A stretch of DNA of 64,000 nt from Bisporella sp. PMI_857 (Eukaryota > Ascomycota > Leotiomycetes > Helotiales > Helotiaceae): positions 1 to 64,000 of the forward strand of contig JAJSPD010000051.1 of the NCBI GenBank assembly GCA_021307315.1, given 5' to 3'. Position numbers and translations under genes: made by a program. Position 1 is the stretch's first letter, and every line of letters begins with the position of its first letter. The notes beneath the pieces are model-generated. The model was not told the DNA's origin, made no database searches, and saw nothing but the letters and a program-made list of their open reading frames with translations. Of the stretch, positions 55,368 through 64,000 are shown in pieces.

Positions 55368-56650
55368 AATATACAAAGAGCGGAATTGAAAGCTTCTTTT
55401 TGCTCCGTGTCTCTCTAAGAGTTACAAAATGGTAAGCTACAGTATATAGACCCCAGGGTAAGATCTTTTCCAAAAATCAGCGCCAAGAACAGAGGCGCAT
55501 CCATGTACGAGCTGTTTATTTTCAGTGATCTTAATTCGTCAAAGGTTCCTTATCTGCTGCGAAGACTTGGAATCAAGGTCAAGCGAGCCAATCCCTTCCT
55601 GGTCGCCTGCATCTATGGGCAGAGTCTGTTGCCTATTCTACGTTCTATCCAATAACCAATTCATTTTAATCAAGTTTGCCAGCGATGGTATTCCGCGATA
55701 TGCCATACCTTCTCACACGTAAGGGGCGGAAGAAGTTACCTTTAAAATTCAAGTAAATGGCACAGGCAAGAAAAAGGGCTGTGGAACATTTCGGCTATAT
55801 GGAGAAGCAATGCGTGACGGCTTGCAATATTTTCAAATAAAATCTTACTGGGTTGATAAATCCAATGGTATTAAACTTGCAAAACTGTTAGTTTCGTGTT
55901 CCGCAAGAACTTTAATACAGCTATACGCTACGTTTAGTCGTCAAATATTTTCGAAACCTCCCTTCGACGCAAACAACAGATCTCATAAGTTATCTTAAAA
56001 AGCAGCATTTTAAGGAGCAAGACAGTTCAGTCGAGTTTAGACACGTAAAAAGTGTACTTCCTTGGCATAAGTTGGGGGGTTTTCAAGCAAAAGTTGGGGG
56101 AGGTGGTGGCATCAGCTAATCCGTCATCATTGGAACGAAATATTGGCAGAGCAACGGAACGCTCATTAAAGCTCTTCAAGGAAACCGTTCATCTGATTTG
56201 GCGTCACTAAGCGAATGTCATGGGGCAGCGTTCAAGCGACGGCCCTGTGCTCGATGTTACACCATATCCACCGCCATAATTTTGAGTCAGCACTTCCCCC
56301 TCCATTCAGATTTTCCACACATGCCTTGAGAGTTCCAAGACTCTTTCTAATGGGTGTGGTGATCTTTATGCTTTGTTTGTTAGCATATCTGAGACATGCT
56401 ACGATGGTAATACTTCAAACTGTACTGATAAGCATCCATAGTTGTCGGTGGCTGAGTAGATGTAGAGTGATAGGATCGGCTGCGCAAATTTCAGATGACC
56501 AAAGACAGCCTTGCAAAGTTGCCCGCAAAAGCGCCGTTTAAGGATCCTAATAATAAATCAAAATCGTCATCCCTCTTCAGCCATTTCAAATTTTACAATT
56601 CACCGTCGGCATCGCACTTAGATCCATTTCGGATCTGGAACTTTCTAATC
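55368..56650. other. Shared upstream region, protease copy 1 and STAND-ankyrin relic
   Basis: About 1.3 kb between divergent starts. No gene. A G-rich stretch with two short related strings (GTTGGGGGG and GTTGGGGGAGG) is at 56070-56105. Confidence 0.45.
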
Positions 56651-58821
56651 ATGGAAGCCCTATCAGGGGTTTCCAGTGCATTCGCTGTTGCATCTCTAGC
56701 CATCCAAGCCGCCGATAGTGTGAAGAAACTTTCCAGGTTTTGGGACTCGGTCCAAGATGCGCCTCAGTCAGTCTCCGACATTATCGAAGATCTTGGTATC
56801 GTATCAAATGCCTTGGAAGATATTGCCTACGATGCAAACAGTGCCAGACCACATTCTAGGTCTCTTGAGCTGAGTTTGTCTAGTCTCCATATATGCTCTG
56901 ATAAAGTCCAAAGGCTTCAAATTTTGTTAGAGGAACTTTCTTTGGGGCTGTCTGCTGCCAAGCGCAGAAAGCGAACCTGGGCCTCCTTCAAGGCAGCATG
57001 GATACAAGACAAAATTTCCAAATTCCAAGACTCTGTGAGAGATTTGAAAACGACATTGGTTATCACCAGACAAACCGCCATTAGGTGACTGATTGGTAAT
57101 TTGTAATTAAAAGATCCGACCTGACTTAACTGCAGCAGATTTATCATTGCCAACCAAGAATCGCAGCAACTTGAGCTGGCTTTAATTGCAGATGGAATCA
57201 AATCTCTCTTAAAGCAGCAGAAGCAACGAACTGTCACAACTGTGTCAGAACACAATCTAGATTTGAGGAAAGAGATCGATAACTTAGCTTCAACCCACGG
57301 GGATTCTATGTCAAACCTTGGAATGGGGAAATCAATGGATATGGCAATTTCCCAGCTATCCAAAATGGTGGGAAACCCATTCCATTGCGATTCTGCCGAC
57401 CAGGAATTAAGCCTAGAGCTAAAAAAAAAAGCAAGGCTCGGGGACAAGAAAAGTCGGCCCCGTTTTCTTTAAGAACAGCTTCTGTTACAAAAACGCAAGC
57501 CTATCGATATTCAATTGCTTGTATCTTTGGCATTGCGCAAGTAACCTCGACTACGTCAAGAATTATCACGTCGGAATACTAAAACGAGTCAAGCGATCAA
57601 TTCTGCACACGAACCTCGCTTATTTTACATCCGTCGAGGTTGCTCTAGATCTGTGGTCTTAATTTTGGCCTCCGAATATCGTTCTCAAACTTTGAAACAC
57701 TATACTGACTCCATCAGTTTGCGGCACAGTTTGGACATGCCGAAGTTTGCAAACTGCTGATTGCGGAGGGCGCAGATGTAGAAGCTCAAAACTTTATGAA
57801 AGAGTGACTGGTCTTACAGCTGGTATTTTATAAACACAAGCTAACTGATTCAAGCTCGGTTGCTTCTTATGCGTGCCTTAGGGCTAGCGATAATACAACT
57901 TCGACATCATGTAACGATCACATACAGACTTTGAGATTATTTCTCAACTTCCTGGAGTTTGATGAGGATATGAACTGCTCAGGTCTCACAGGGCTCAGGA
58001 GGCTTGTTACCAAACGGTGTAGCGACCCAAATTGTCAACATCCTGCGTTGCATCCAGCTGCCTTGTATTGGGCACTTCCAATCTTAAAAACACAATTTTC
58101 TCGTCACATGTCCTCGATAGACCGGACCGTAGCGAATCTCTGGCAGATTTCAATTTTGGAAAAAGATCACGAAGCACTGAAAAGGCTGGTGACGCTAGTG
58201 GGAAACGCCGATTTTCAGAGAATTCTAAAATGGTTTTCCCCGTTACACTTTGTCACCTGGAACATTTATGAACACATTCCAGCTCGTCGTGAATCTCTTC
58301 GAGTTCTAATCACCAATGGCCTAGACCTCCACTATCTCGCAGACGAAAGATTATCGGCTAATTTTAACTATAATACGATACGGGACAATACTCCTACATC
58401 CTTAGCAATGCGGTCTTCGCTGACTTTCTTCCACTTCCGCGATATACTTTTCCAATGCAGCATTCAGCTCTCGACTTTTATTGAGCATGAGCTACAACGG
58501 GGACCGCTTGCAAATATGGGATGGACACCACCCACACTCCAAAGATTGTTTGAATTGGACTTCAAACCCGCGGATATTCCGACATTCACTTGTACAAGAT
58601 GCAAATATCCCAGCCGAAGTTCGACGGAGAAAACCTGGCAAATATTTCTGGAAAAGGTAATCGAAGGGGGGGATGGAATTAATGCGATAAAAGTATTTGG
58701 GGAGGCTGAGGAGGCATCTGCGGAGGGCTTGGAAGGTATATGTTGGTACTGTGAAAGCCAAGGAGTTGTGCCTGAGCAGGAGAACCCAACAGAGGAATCC
58801 GCATTCTTGCTCTCAATATGA
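56651..58821 (+). pseudogene. Fungal STAND N-terminal (HeLo-like) plus ankyrin gene, probably broken
   Basis: The ATG at 56651 begins MEALSGVSSAFAVASLAIQA, then a helical region with SVSDIIEDLGIVSNALEDIA, typical of the HeLo-like N-terminal domain of fungal STAND/ankyrin proteins. A 54-nt intron (57085-57138) is clear. In exon 2 an A10 run (57421-57430) lies where the frame must change to continue as TKTQAYRYSIACIFGIAQ. That frame meets TAA 57580, TAG 57646 and TGA 57706, then reads FAAQFGHAEVCKLLIAEGAD, an ankyrin repeat. A 51-nt intron (57804-57854) then joins an intact C-terminal frame to 58821 with a CTRCKYP...CWYC Cys pair region. A 177-nt intron (57541-57717) would also remove the stops, so a functional gene with one A-run error is not excluded. 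Confidence 0.6.
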
Positions 58822-60446
58822 ACAATCCTTGCCGGTTATACAAGGCTCAATAAATGACTTACCCCTTGGAAATGCTACCTGAAGTTGATGAGACTTATTC
58901 TCATGTATAGCTTCAAGATCTCCCACAGTTGTCACACTGGAAATGTGAGCATTCAGGGCAATTTTCGCCCCAGATTGCTCCATTTACTTCTCTTCCACAG
59001 CAACACTTTGAATGTATTCAGTTATGTAAATCCCTACATTTCGAATCTGCTAAACTTACACACCTCCACCAATCTACCAATGGTGATGGAGATTTCCGGC
59101 CATATATCCGTTTATTGCCAAAAGCCTTAATATAAAAGGGGCGTATTTTTGAATGTATTTCCTGTTGAAATATCATCGGCGCCAAGCTCCATCCCTTGTG
59201 CCAAAAGTATTGTCGCGAAGCCATGCTTTATGTTTATTAGCTTGCGAAATGCAACAGGAATTTTTCTCCAAATTGACGAATACTCTTACAATAGGCATAG
59301 TGAAGAAGAGCACATACCTATAGGCGACAGGTTAAGCTAGAATTATGGTTATAGACAGCCCCAAACTGCATAAACCTCAATTTTACGAAAGCCGTGACTC
59401 CGCACCAGCATGCCGCGAAATATCTAATCAGTAGATGTCACGGTGATGAGAGCCATTGGGCGTTTTCGGGTATTAGCACAGCTTATAGAGTATGAGGGCC
59501 TACGAGGCTGTAAATTTGAACTCAGCTTAAGGCAGATTCGCTGCCAGCTCATCATGCATGTCAGATCTGCATACATTTTTAATTGGTCGGATTCAGCTTT
59601 AACGTCAATTCCTGATCTCTATATCTGTTTCTACTCTGAGTACCCACTGAGAACTAGCCTCCGCTGCAGCTGGCTCCCACGTTTTGTACCTTTCTTCAGC
59701 AAGAAACACCGTGATCACGTGGTCCATCCGACTCGACGAGTGGTTTCTTCTGCTCTCTATTGTGATTACCGATGCTTGCATAAGTAGTTCAGGAACCTCC
59801 TCCAGTTCCCGTCGAAGATGGAGAGCTCATTTAACCGTCCAGGAAATCAAAGAAAAGATAAAGCTAACAAAGCTTTATGGGCTGAAAAGCTTATGTAGAC
59901 ATGATACTACCCCTGCAGAGCTTGGCTTGTATTCCCACACCACTTGGCAAAAATATAGAAGTAGTTAGCCAATTAGGCGTGGCTTGCTATTAATCAGCCA
60001 GATATCTTGTCCACTATTTCAGAATATCTCTCTCCTGGCACTTCCGAGAAGCTCCATTGTTGCTGATGGTCAGATAGAGTGTCGAATAAGTATGGTTCTT
60101 CTTTCTCCTTCTATATCAAACTTTACAAAGTTCATCGCTGCCTGCTATACCTATCTGGTCAATTTTGCCTCTTAGAATTTCGGGTGAATTTCTTAGTATC
60201 TGAATAGCAATTGTCATTCAATCCTGGTTTCGACACTTTCATATCCTAAGTTCATGTAGCTTATGCGCCACCCACGGCAGGGACTAGTACTTTACGAAGC
60301 GAACCAATAATGCATTTTACGCACCTATGCGTCGCCATTGTTGCCTGGTAACCTACATTTAAAATATTCTTCACTGCAACAGTGGAGCCTCTGCTCGTTG
60401 CACACGGTTTATCCTTAGTATCAGTTAGCATTCTTTGGAATTTGAC
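58822..60446. other. Intergenic, no gene seen
   Basis: About 1.6 kb. Several short overlapping frames on both strands (58885-59787) without recognisable domains. Presumably the promoter of protease copy 2 and noncoding DNA. Confidence 0.45.
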
Positions 60447-62543
60447 ATGGGAATCGATCGCCTCCAGAGGAGCGACCCTGTGTCACATAGCTGGCTTTGG
60501 TATTGCTGTAATTGCAGTCCTGTTCATGGTCCAAGCGATTCAGCTCTTCTCGAACGTTGCCTCGAATGTCAACATGAGAGGTGTAACAATTGCGCAATAG
60601 ATATCACAAGAAATAGAAATGGGCGCCCAGTGGTCATCAGAAGCATTGCTTCTTTTAATGCATTCTCTGCTCAACCTCCGAGCGGTTCCATCGCCACAGT
60701 CAGAACAACCCAGTCGCTGCCGACTCAAGCCAGAGAAATTCAAAGTTCAGTGGAGCTTCCAGTTACAAACCCATCAAATTCACTATTAAGTATAATCCAA
60801 GCTAAATATGGCTCTGAGGGCAATATATCCATGCTTTCGGATCCTTCTGACTTGCCGCTTGTTTGGCATCGAATGATTGTACCGCCTTTGGCTGAAAAGC
60901 TTCAGTCGACTGAATTTACAGATTGTTGCGGATCTGGATTCACTATTTCAATGTTGCATGGAGGAAATATTAATCGCCGGAAGATCCATGTCATGACTTG
61001 GAGACCAATGTCAACATCGCTCCAGCAAAAGATATCTGAATATACCCTCACCCTTTTCCCGCGGGATTTTCCATGTGGGATTTCCTCAACATCATTTATG
61101 TTTACTACTGGCATCGTCACACGCCTGGCATCGGTCCGTGGGACTTCGAATAAAGACTTAGACCAAATTTGTGAGCCACGAAACCCCTTTCTTTACGATG
61201 AGCCCCGTATGGGAGACTCGATAGGTCTAGCACTAGGATATGGAGATGATGAGTGTACGGCAACGCTGAGACCATGTTTGAAGATTGGTACTGAAGACTT
61301 CTGGCTGACCAATTTACATCCTTTTGCAACAGCTATTGCTGAAGATCCTCAATGGGCGGAGAAGATAAAACCAATTGAGCATCCTTCCCCCGAGGATCAG
61401 AAACTTTGCAAGCACATGGAGACTATAGACGAACATAGCCGCCCACTCAAGCTCATTCTTGGAGAACTGACACCTTATTCTTCTGGGCCAGCATACCAAA
61501 CAGTGAAAACGTCATGTGATCCATATTGGGAAGACAATTATCTCCAGCCAGAAAGTGTGGTGACTGATTGGGCACTATGTCTGGCACAGGGACCAAGAGC
61601 AAATGTTCTCAGGAGGTCGCCAGTATGCCAAGCTGTGACTGAGTCGCCTCCAGTCATTTCGAACATCAGTCGAGTGCTGAATAGTGCAACTGTCTACTCC
61701 ACAGGACGAACAAGTGGATTTCAACAGGGTCAAATTTGTTTCCTCCCAACTTTCGTGAGTGGCCGTGCAAACAGCACTGGCAAAGGCACATATGAATGGT
61801 TTGTCGAGCAAGATGGGTCTACCGAATTTGAGGACTCTTGGATCAAAGGGGGGATCGGTATCTCGGGTGATTCCGGCGCTCCTGTGGTTGACGCTCATTC
61901 CCATGTCTTTTACGGCCACGTATGGGGCAGAAACCAATACTGGGGAGATGGGCCGCGCGTAGCCTATTTCACTCCTGTGATGGATATCTTCGAAGACATC
62001 CAGCAAGTGCTATGGGGCGAGAAAGGGAACCTGAATCCGCCACAACTTCTATTCTCAGATGATAGTGTTCTAGCGCTTCCCTCTCAGCTAGTGTGCAAGA
62101 TGTGCGCAGAAACCTGCTACTCTGCGAATGCACGTGATGACTTGGAGGATCTGCTAAGAACTACCTCGCCGTCGCCAGCAATATCAGAGGACCTGAGAAA
62201 GGCCGAGTCGGTCTCTACAGGTAGGCATTCTGTATTGGAAGAAGAAATCTCTACACCCAAATTTGATAGTGAGCCAAGAATCGGGGATGGAATGGATTAT
62301 AGCGCACTCGCTGAAGAATATCCGCTTGATTTGCCAATGCCTGAATGGCCACTCGCAAATGATGAATTGCTTCAAGAAACACCAAATGATGGCTACATCT
62401 ATCCAATGGAGATTGGAGATGAAGATCTGTATGGAAGATACTACACCACAACCCGGTCCAATGCTCGGCGTAAGCGCAAACTGCCTACTGAATTTGATGA
62501 TGGATCGATTCACCAGCTGGGCAAAAGGCTTCTGGCTGCTTAA
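60447..62543 (+). CDS. Zinc-ribbon plus chymotrypsin-like serine protease protein, copy 2
   Basis: 698 residues from the first in-frame ATG (MGIDRLQRSD); an upstream exon cannot be excluded. Residues about 18-49 form a compact Cys cluster (WYCCNC, then ERCLECQHERCNNC, i.e. CX2CX4CX2C), a probable zinc ribbon. After a Ser/Thr-rich linker comes the protease-like domain: MGDSIGLALGYG, His291 (WLTNLHP), Asp374 (VVTDWAL), STGRTSG, and Ser476 in GISGDSGAPVV, then FTPVMDIFEDIQ. The C-terminal tail has a basic cluster (NARRKRKLP), a likely nuclear signal. Many of the same blocks occur in copy 1 in the same order. No signal peptide. Function unknown. Confidence 0.72.
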   Translation: MGIDRLQRSDPVSHSWLWYCCNCSPVHGPSDSALLERCLECQHERCNNCAIDITRNRNGRPVVIRSIASFNAFSAQPPSGSIATVRTTQSLPTQAREIQSSVELPVTNPSNSLLSIIQAKYGSEGNISMLSDPSDLPLVWHRMIVPPLAEKLQSTEFTDCCGSGFTISMLHGGNINRRKIHVMTWRPMSTSLQQKISEYTLTLFPRDFPCGISSTSFMFTTGIVTRLASVRGTSNKDLDQICEPRNPFLYDEPRMGDSIGLALGYGDDECTATLRPCLKIGTEDFWLTNLHPFATAIAEDPQWAEKIKPIEHPSPEDQKLCKHMETIDEHSRPLKLILGELTPYSSGPAYQTVKTSCDPYWEDNYLQPESVVTDWALCLAQGPRANVLRRSPVCQAVTESPPVISNISRVLNSATVYSTGRTSGFQQGQICFLPTFVSGRANSTGKGTYEWFVEQDGSTEFEDSWIKGGIGISGDSGAPVVDAHSHVFYGHVWGRNQYWGDGPRVAYFTPVMDIFEDIQQVLWGEKGNLNPPQLLFSDDSVLALPSQLVCKMCAETCYSANARDDLEDLLRTTSPSPAISEDLRKAESVSTGRHSVLEEEISTPKFDSEPRIGDGMDYSALAEEYPLDLPMPEWPLANDELLQETPNDGYIYPMEIGDEDLYGRYYTTTRSNARRKRKLPTEFDDGSIHQLGKRLLAA

Positions 62544-63352
62544 ATGGAGACAATCTGGTTTCCCGTCTCTAACACACTGGCGTTCCGGTTCTATTCTACG
62601 AGAATGATTAGGGCTGCGCGCTGTACTGGCCTCGAATGCGTGTCGAACTGTGATCAAGGCAGAAAGGCGATTCCCTTGTATCTATATATCGAATCACACG
62701 TCCTCTTGCGCCTTATGAGATAGGGCAATCATGCCCACCTCGCTTCAACCCTATGACCACGTGATCAACTATGGTGTGAGAGGCCCCTAATAGTAGTAAA
62801 ACTAGTCATCTCATGAATCGGGAACCCTTAACATACACACACACATATATATTTATATATAGATAGATAGAAAGAAAGAAAGAACATGCTATTTGAACAA
62901 ATCTCAGATGATTACCAAAAGATTCTATATCCCAACAATCTTATCTTGACGAGGATATCACGGCGGTCTATACCCCTGTTGATCGCGGGTTGACGAATCT
63001 GGTAAAAGAATGGCATCATCACAAACTATACATGCCGCATTAAGAGTCACGCCAAAGAGCTTATCACGACTAGACAACGGAAAGGCAGCGGCACAGAGCC
63101 GTGCTAACGAATCCCGAGTCCAAGAAACAAGAAATATGGCTCAAGAATTGAACGAGAGACCCGCTGAATGGTTTCGTGATCAGTGCTATGGCTGGCGACG
63201 AATGCTGAATCCACTGTGACGGCAAATATTCAGCTTTTACACTCCACTCTTGAAATGATCGGTCTACTTATATAAAAGATGACCCAGGCCCCCGGTACGC
63301 ATTTAGTGGTCTAGTCGCCGAAGGATCGTATGCTAACAGTTTACAACAAACT
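62544..63352. other. Intergenic with compound microsatellite and weak small ORF
   Basis: About 0.8 kb between protease copy 2 and the transporter. A 69-codon frame at 63010-63219 starts with ATG and encodes a polar, Arg/Asn/Glu-rich peptide with no domain; it is not called as a gene. Confidence 0.45.
62830..62884. repeat. Compound microsatellite
   Basis: Successive short tracts of CA, TA, GATA and AAAG units (acacacacac, atatata, agatagatag, aaagaaagaaagaa). Such compound repeats are usually length-variable between strains. Confidence 0.8.
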
Positions 63353-64000
63353 ATGTCGGAAGTATCACCAACTCCTGTTCGTCGGTGGTATCACTGGTAC
63401 CACCCGGACGATACTCCAGAAGAGCGAAGACTTATCTTGAAGCTCGACCTGCTTATTGTACCATACGCCTTCATCATATACTGGGTGAAATATGTCGACC
63501 AGACGAACATCAGTAAGTGGAAAGTCCTATTCAATGCATATTACGATCGTACCTACTAAGCCTCATTAGATAATGCCTACGTTTCAGGGATGTCTGAAGA
63601 GCTCGGCTTCCATGGCAATGAACTCGTTCAATTCCAGACAATTTTTGTTGTGGGCAACGTTGTTGGTCTGCTGCCCTTCATCTATCTGTTTCCGCGCGTA
63701 CCTATGTATATCCTTGTTCCAACTCTCGATCTTGGCTGGGGTATCTTTACCCTCTTACAATACCGTGCCCAAAGCTATAGCGAGATTATGGCTTATCGCT
63801 TCTTAGTGTCCATCTTCGAGGCAAGCTACTTCCCGGGTGTGCACTTTGTACTCGGCAGTTGGTGGGTTAACTCTCGAAACATAATTCCTGTTTCGGAATA
63901 TCCCAAGATTACTTGAGTTCTGGGATATGCATGTGACAAATAAGCATTTCTGCAGATGATTACATGCATATCCGCAGAATAATAACCCTGGAAACACCAT
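63353..64000 (+). CDS. MFS transporter, allantoate permease (Dal5) type, partial
   Basis: The ATG at 63353 opens SEVSPTPVRRWYHWYHPDDT, then the first membrane helix (LDLLIVPYAFIIYWVKYVDQTNI). A 57-nt intron (63513-63569, GTAAGT..ATTAG) rejoins NI to NNAYVSGMSEELGF, the family signature after helix 1. Further helices follow, with YRFLVSIFEASYFPGVHFVLGSWW at about 63790-63865 matching the Dal5 family 'R...G..EA..FPG..Y.LG.WY'. After GSWW the frame soon stops (about 63914), so either an intron starts there or something interrupts the gene. A short inverted repeat sits at 63923-63973. The rest of the gene is beyond the window. Family members import allantoate, ureidosuccinate, vitamins or other anions. 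Confidence 0.8.
63923..63973. repeat. 12-bp inverted repeat beside the transporter reading-frame break
   Basis: GGATATGCATGT (63923-63934) and its exact reverse complement ACATGCATATCC (63962-63973), separated by 27 bp, just after the point where the transporter frame ends. It may be part of an intron or the edge of a small inserted element. Confidence 0.6.

Noticed and set aside
1..64000. CRISPR arrays, rRNA or tRNA genes
   Set aside because: No regularly spaced repeats and no rRNA or tRNA pattern noticed by eye; a tRNA scan was not possible here.

Overview
The window looks like nuclear DNA of a filamentous ascomycete (Pezizomycotina). Genes have short GT-AG introns (about 45-70 nt). A DHN-melanin type reductase, a KCH potassium channel, fungal STAND/NLR-type genes and a Dal5-type transporter are present. 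A very AT-rich block with RIP-like (C-to-T, G-to-A) decay sits beside gene-bearing DNA of normal composition. A leotiomycete is my guess only.

Bases 1-16.9 kb are a transposon graveyard with no living gene. The clearest structure is a Ty3/Gypsy chromovirus-like element (5626-12910) whose Gag, protease, RT, integrase and chromodomain can still be read through decay. It is interrupted by a much younger 1.69-kb element (7852-9540) with nearly identical LTRs, a 5-bp target duplication, a polypurine tract and a Gag-only interior. Also present are two solo LTRs, an older Gag-protease relic, a 9-bp minisatellite, a long inverted repeat and a Tc1/mariner relic. The LTRs stay GC-rich while the coding DNA they bound is heavily mutated.

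From 16.9 to 31 kb: a SLATT-domain two-TM protein, an F-box protein, a KCH-type potassium channel, an F-box-like protein and a secreted protein with a probable NucA/NucB nuclease domain. From 31 to 37.4 kb lies a catabolic locus: heme aldoxime dehydratase, a decayed Zn2Cys6 regulator and a nitrilase with intact Glu-Lys-Cys triad (aldoxime to nitrile to acid), followed by a DUF2231 membrane protein. From 39 to 49.4 kb: a seven-repeat beta-propeller lectin, a wrecked NLR gene that seems to have lost its ATPase core, and a divergent pair made of a secreted FAD oxidoreductase and a serine carboxypeptidase. From 49.7 to 53 kb: a small conserved-looking protein, a candidate secreted Cys-containing protein and a trihydroxynaphthalene-reductase-like SDR with a probable GC-AG intron.

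The most unusual locus is 53.1-62.5 kb. Two paralogous proteins, each with an N-terminal zinc-ribbon-like cysteine cluster and a chymotrypsin-like protease domain with readable His/Asp/Ser, lie in inverted orientation around a decayed gene joining a fungal STAND N-terminal (HeLo-like) domain to ankyrin-type sequence. With the SLATT gene, the dead NLR and the lectin, the window is rich in innate-immunity or self-recognition type genes. The window ends inside an MFS transporter of the allantoate-permease type.
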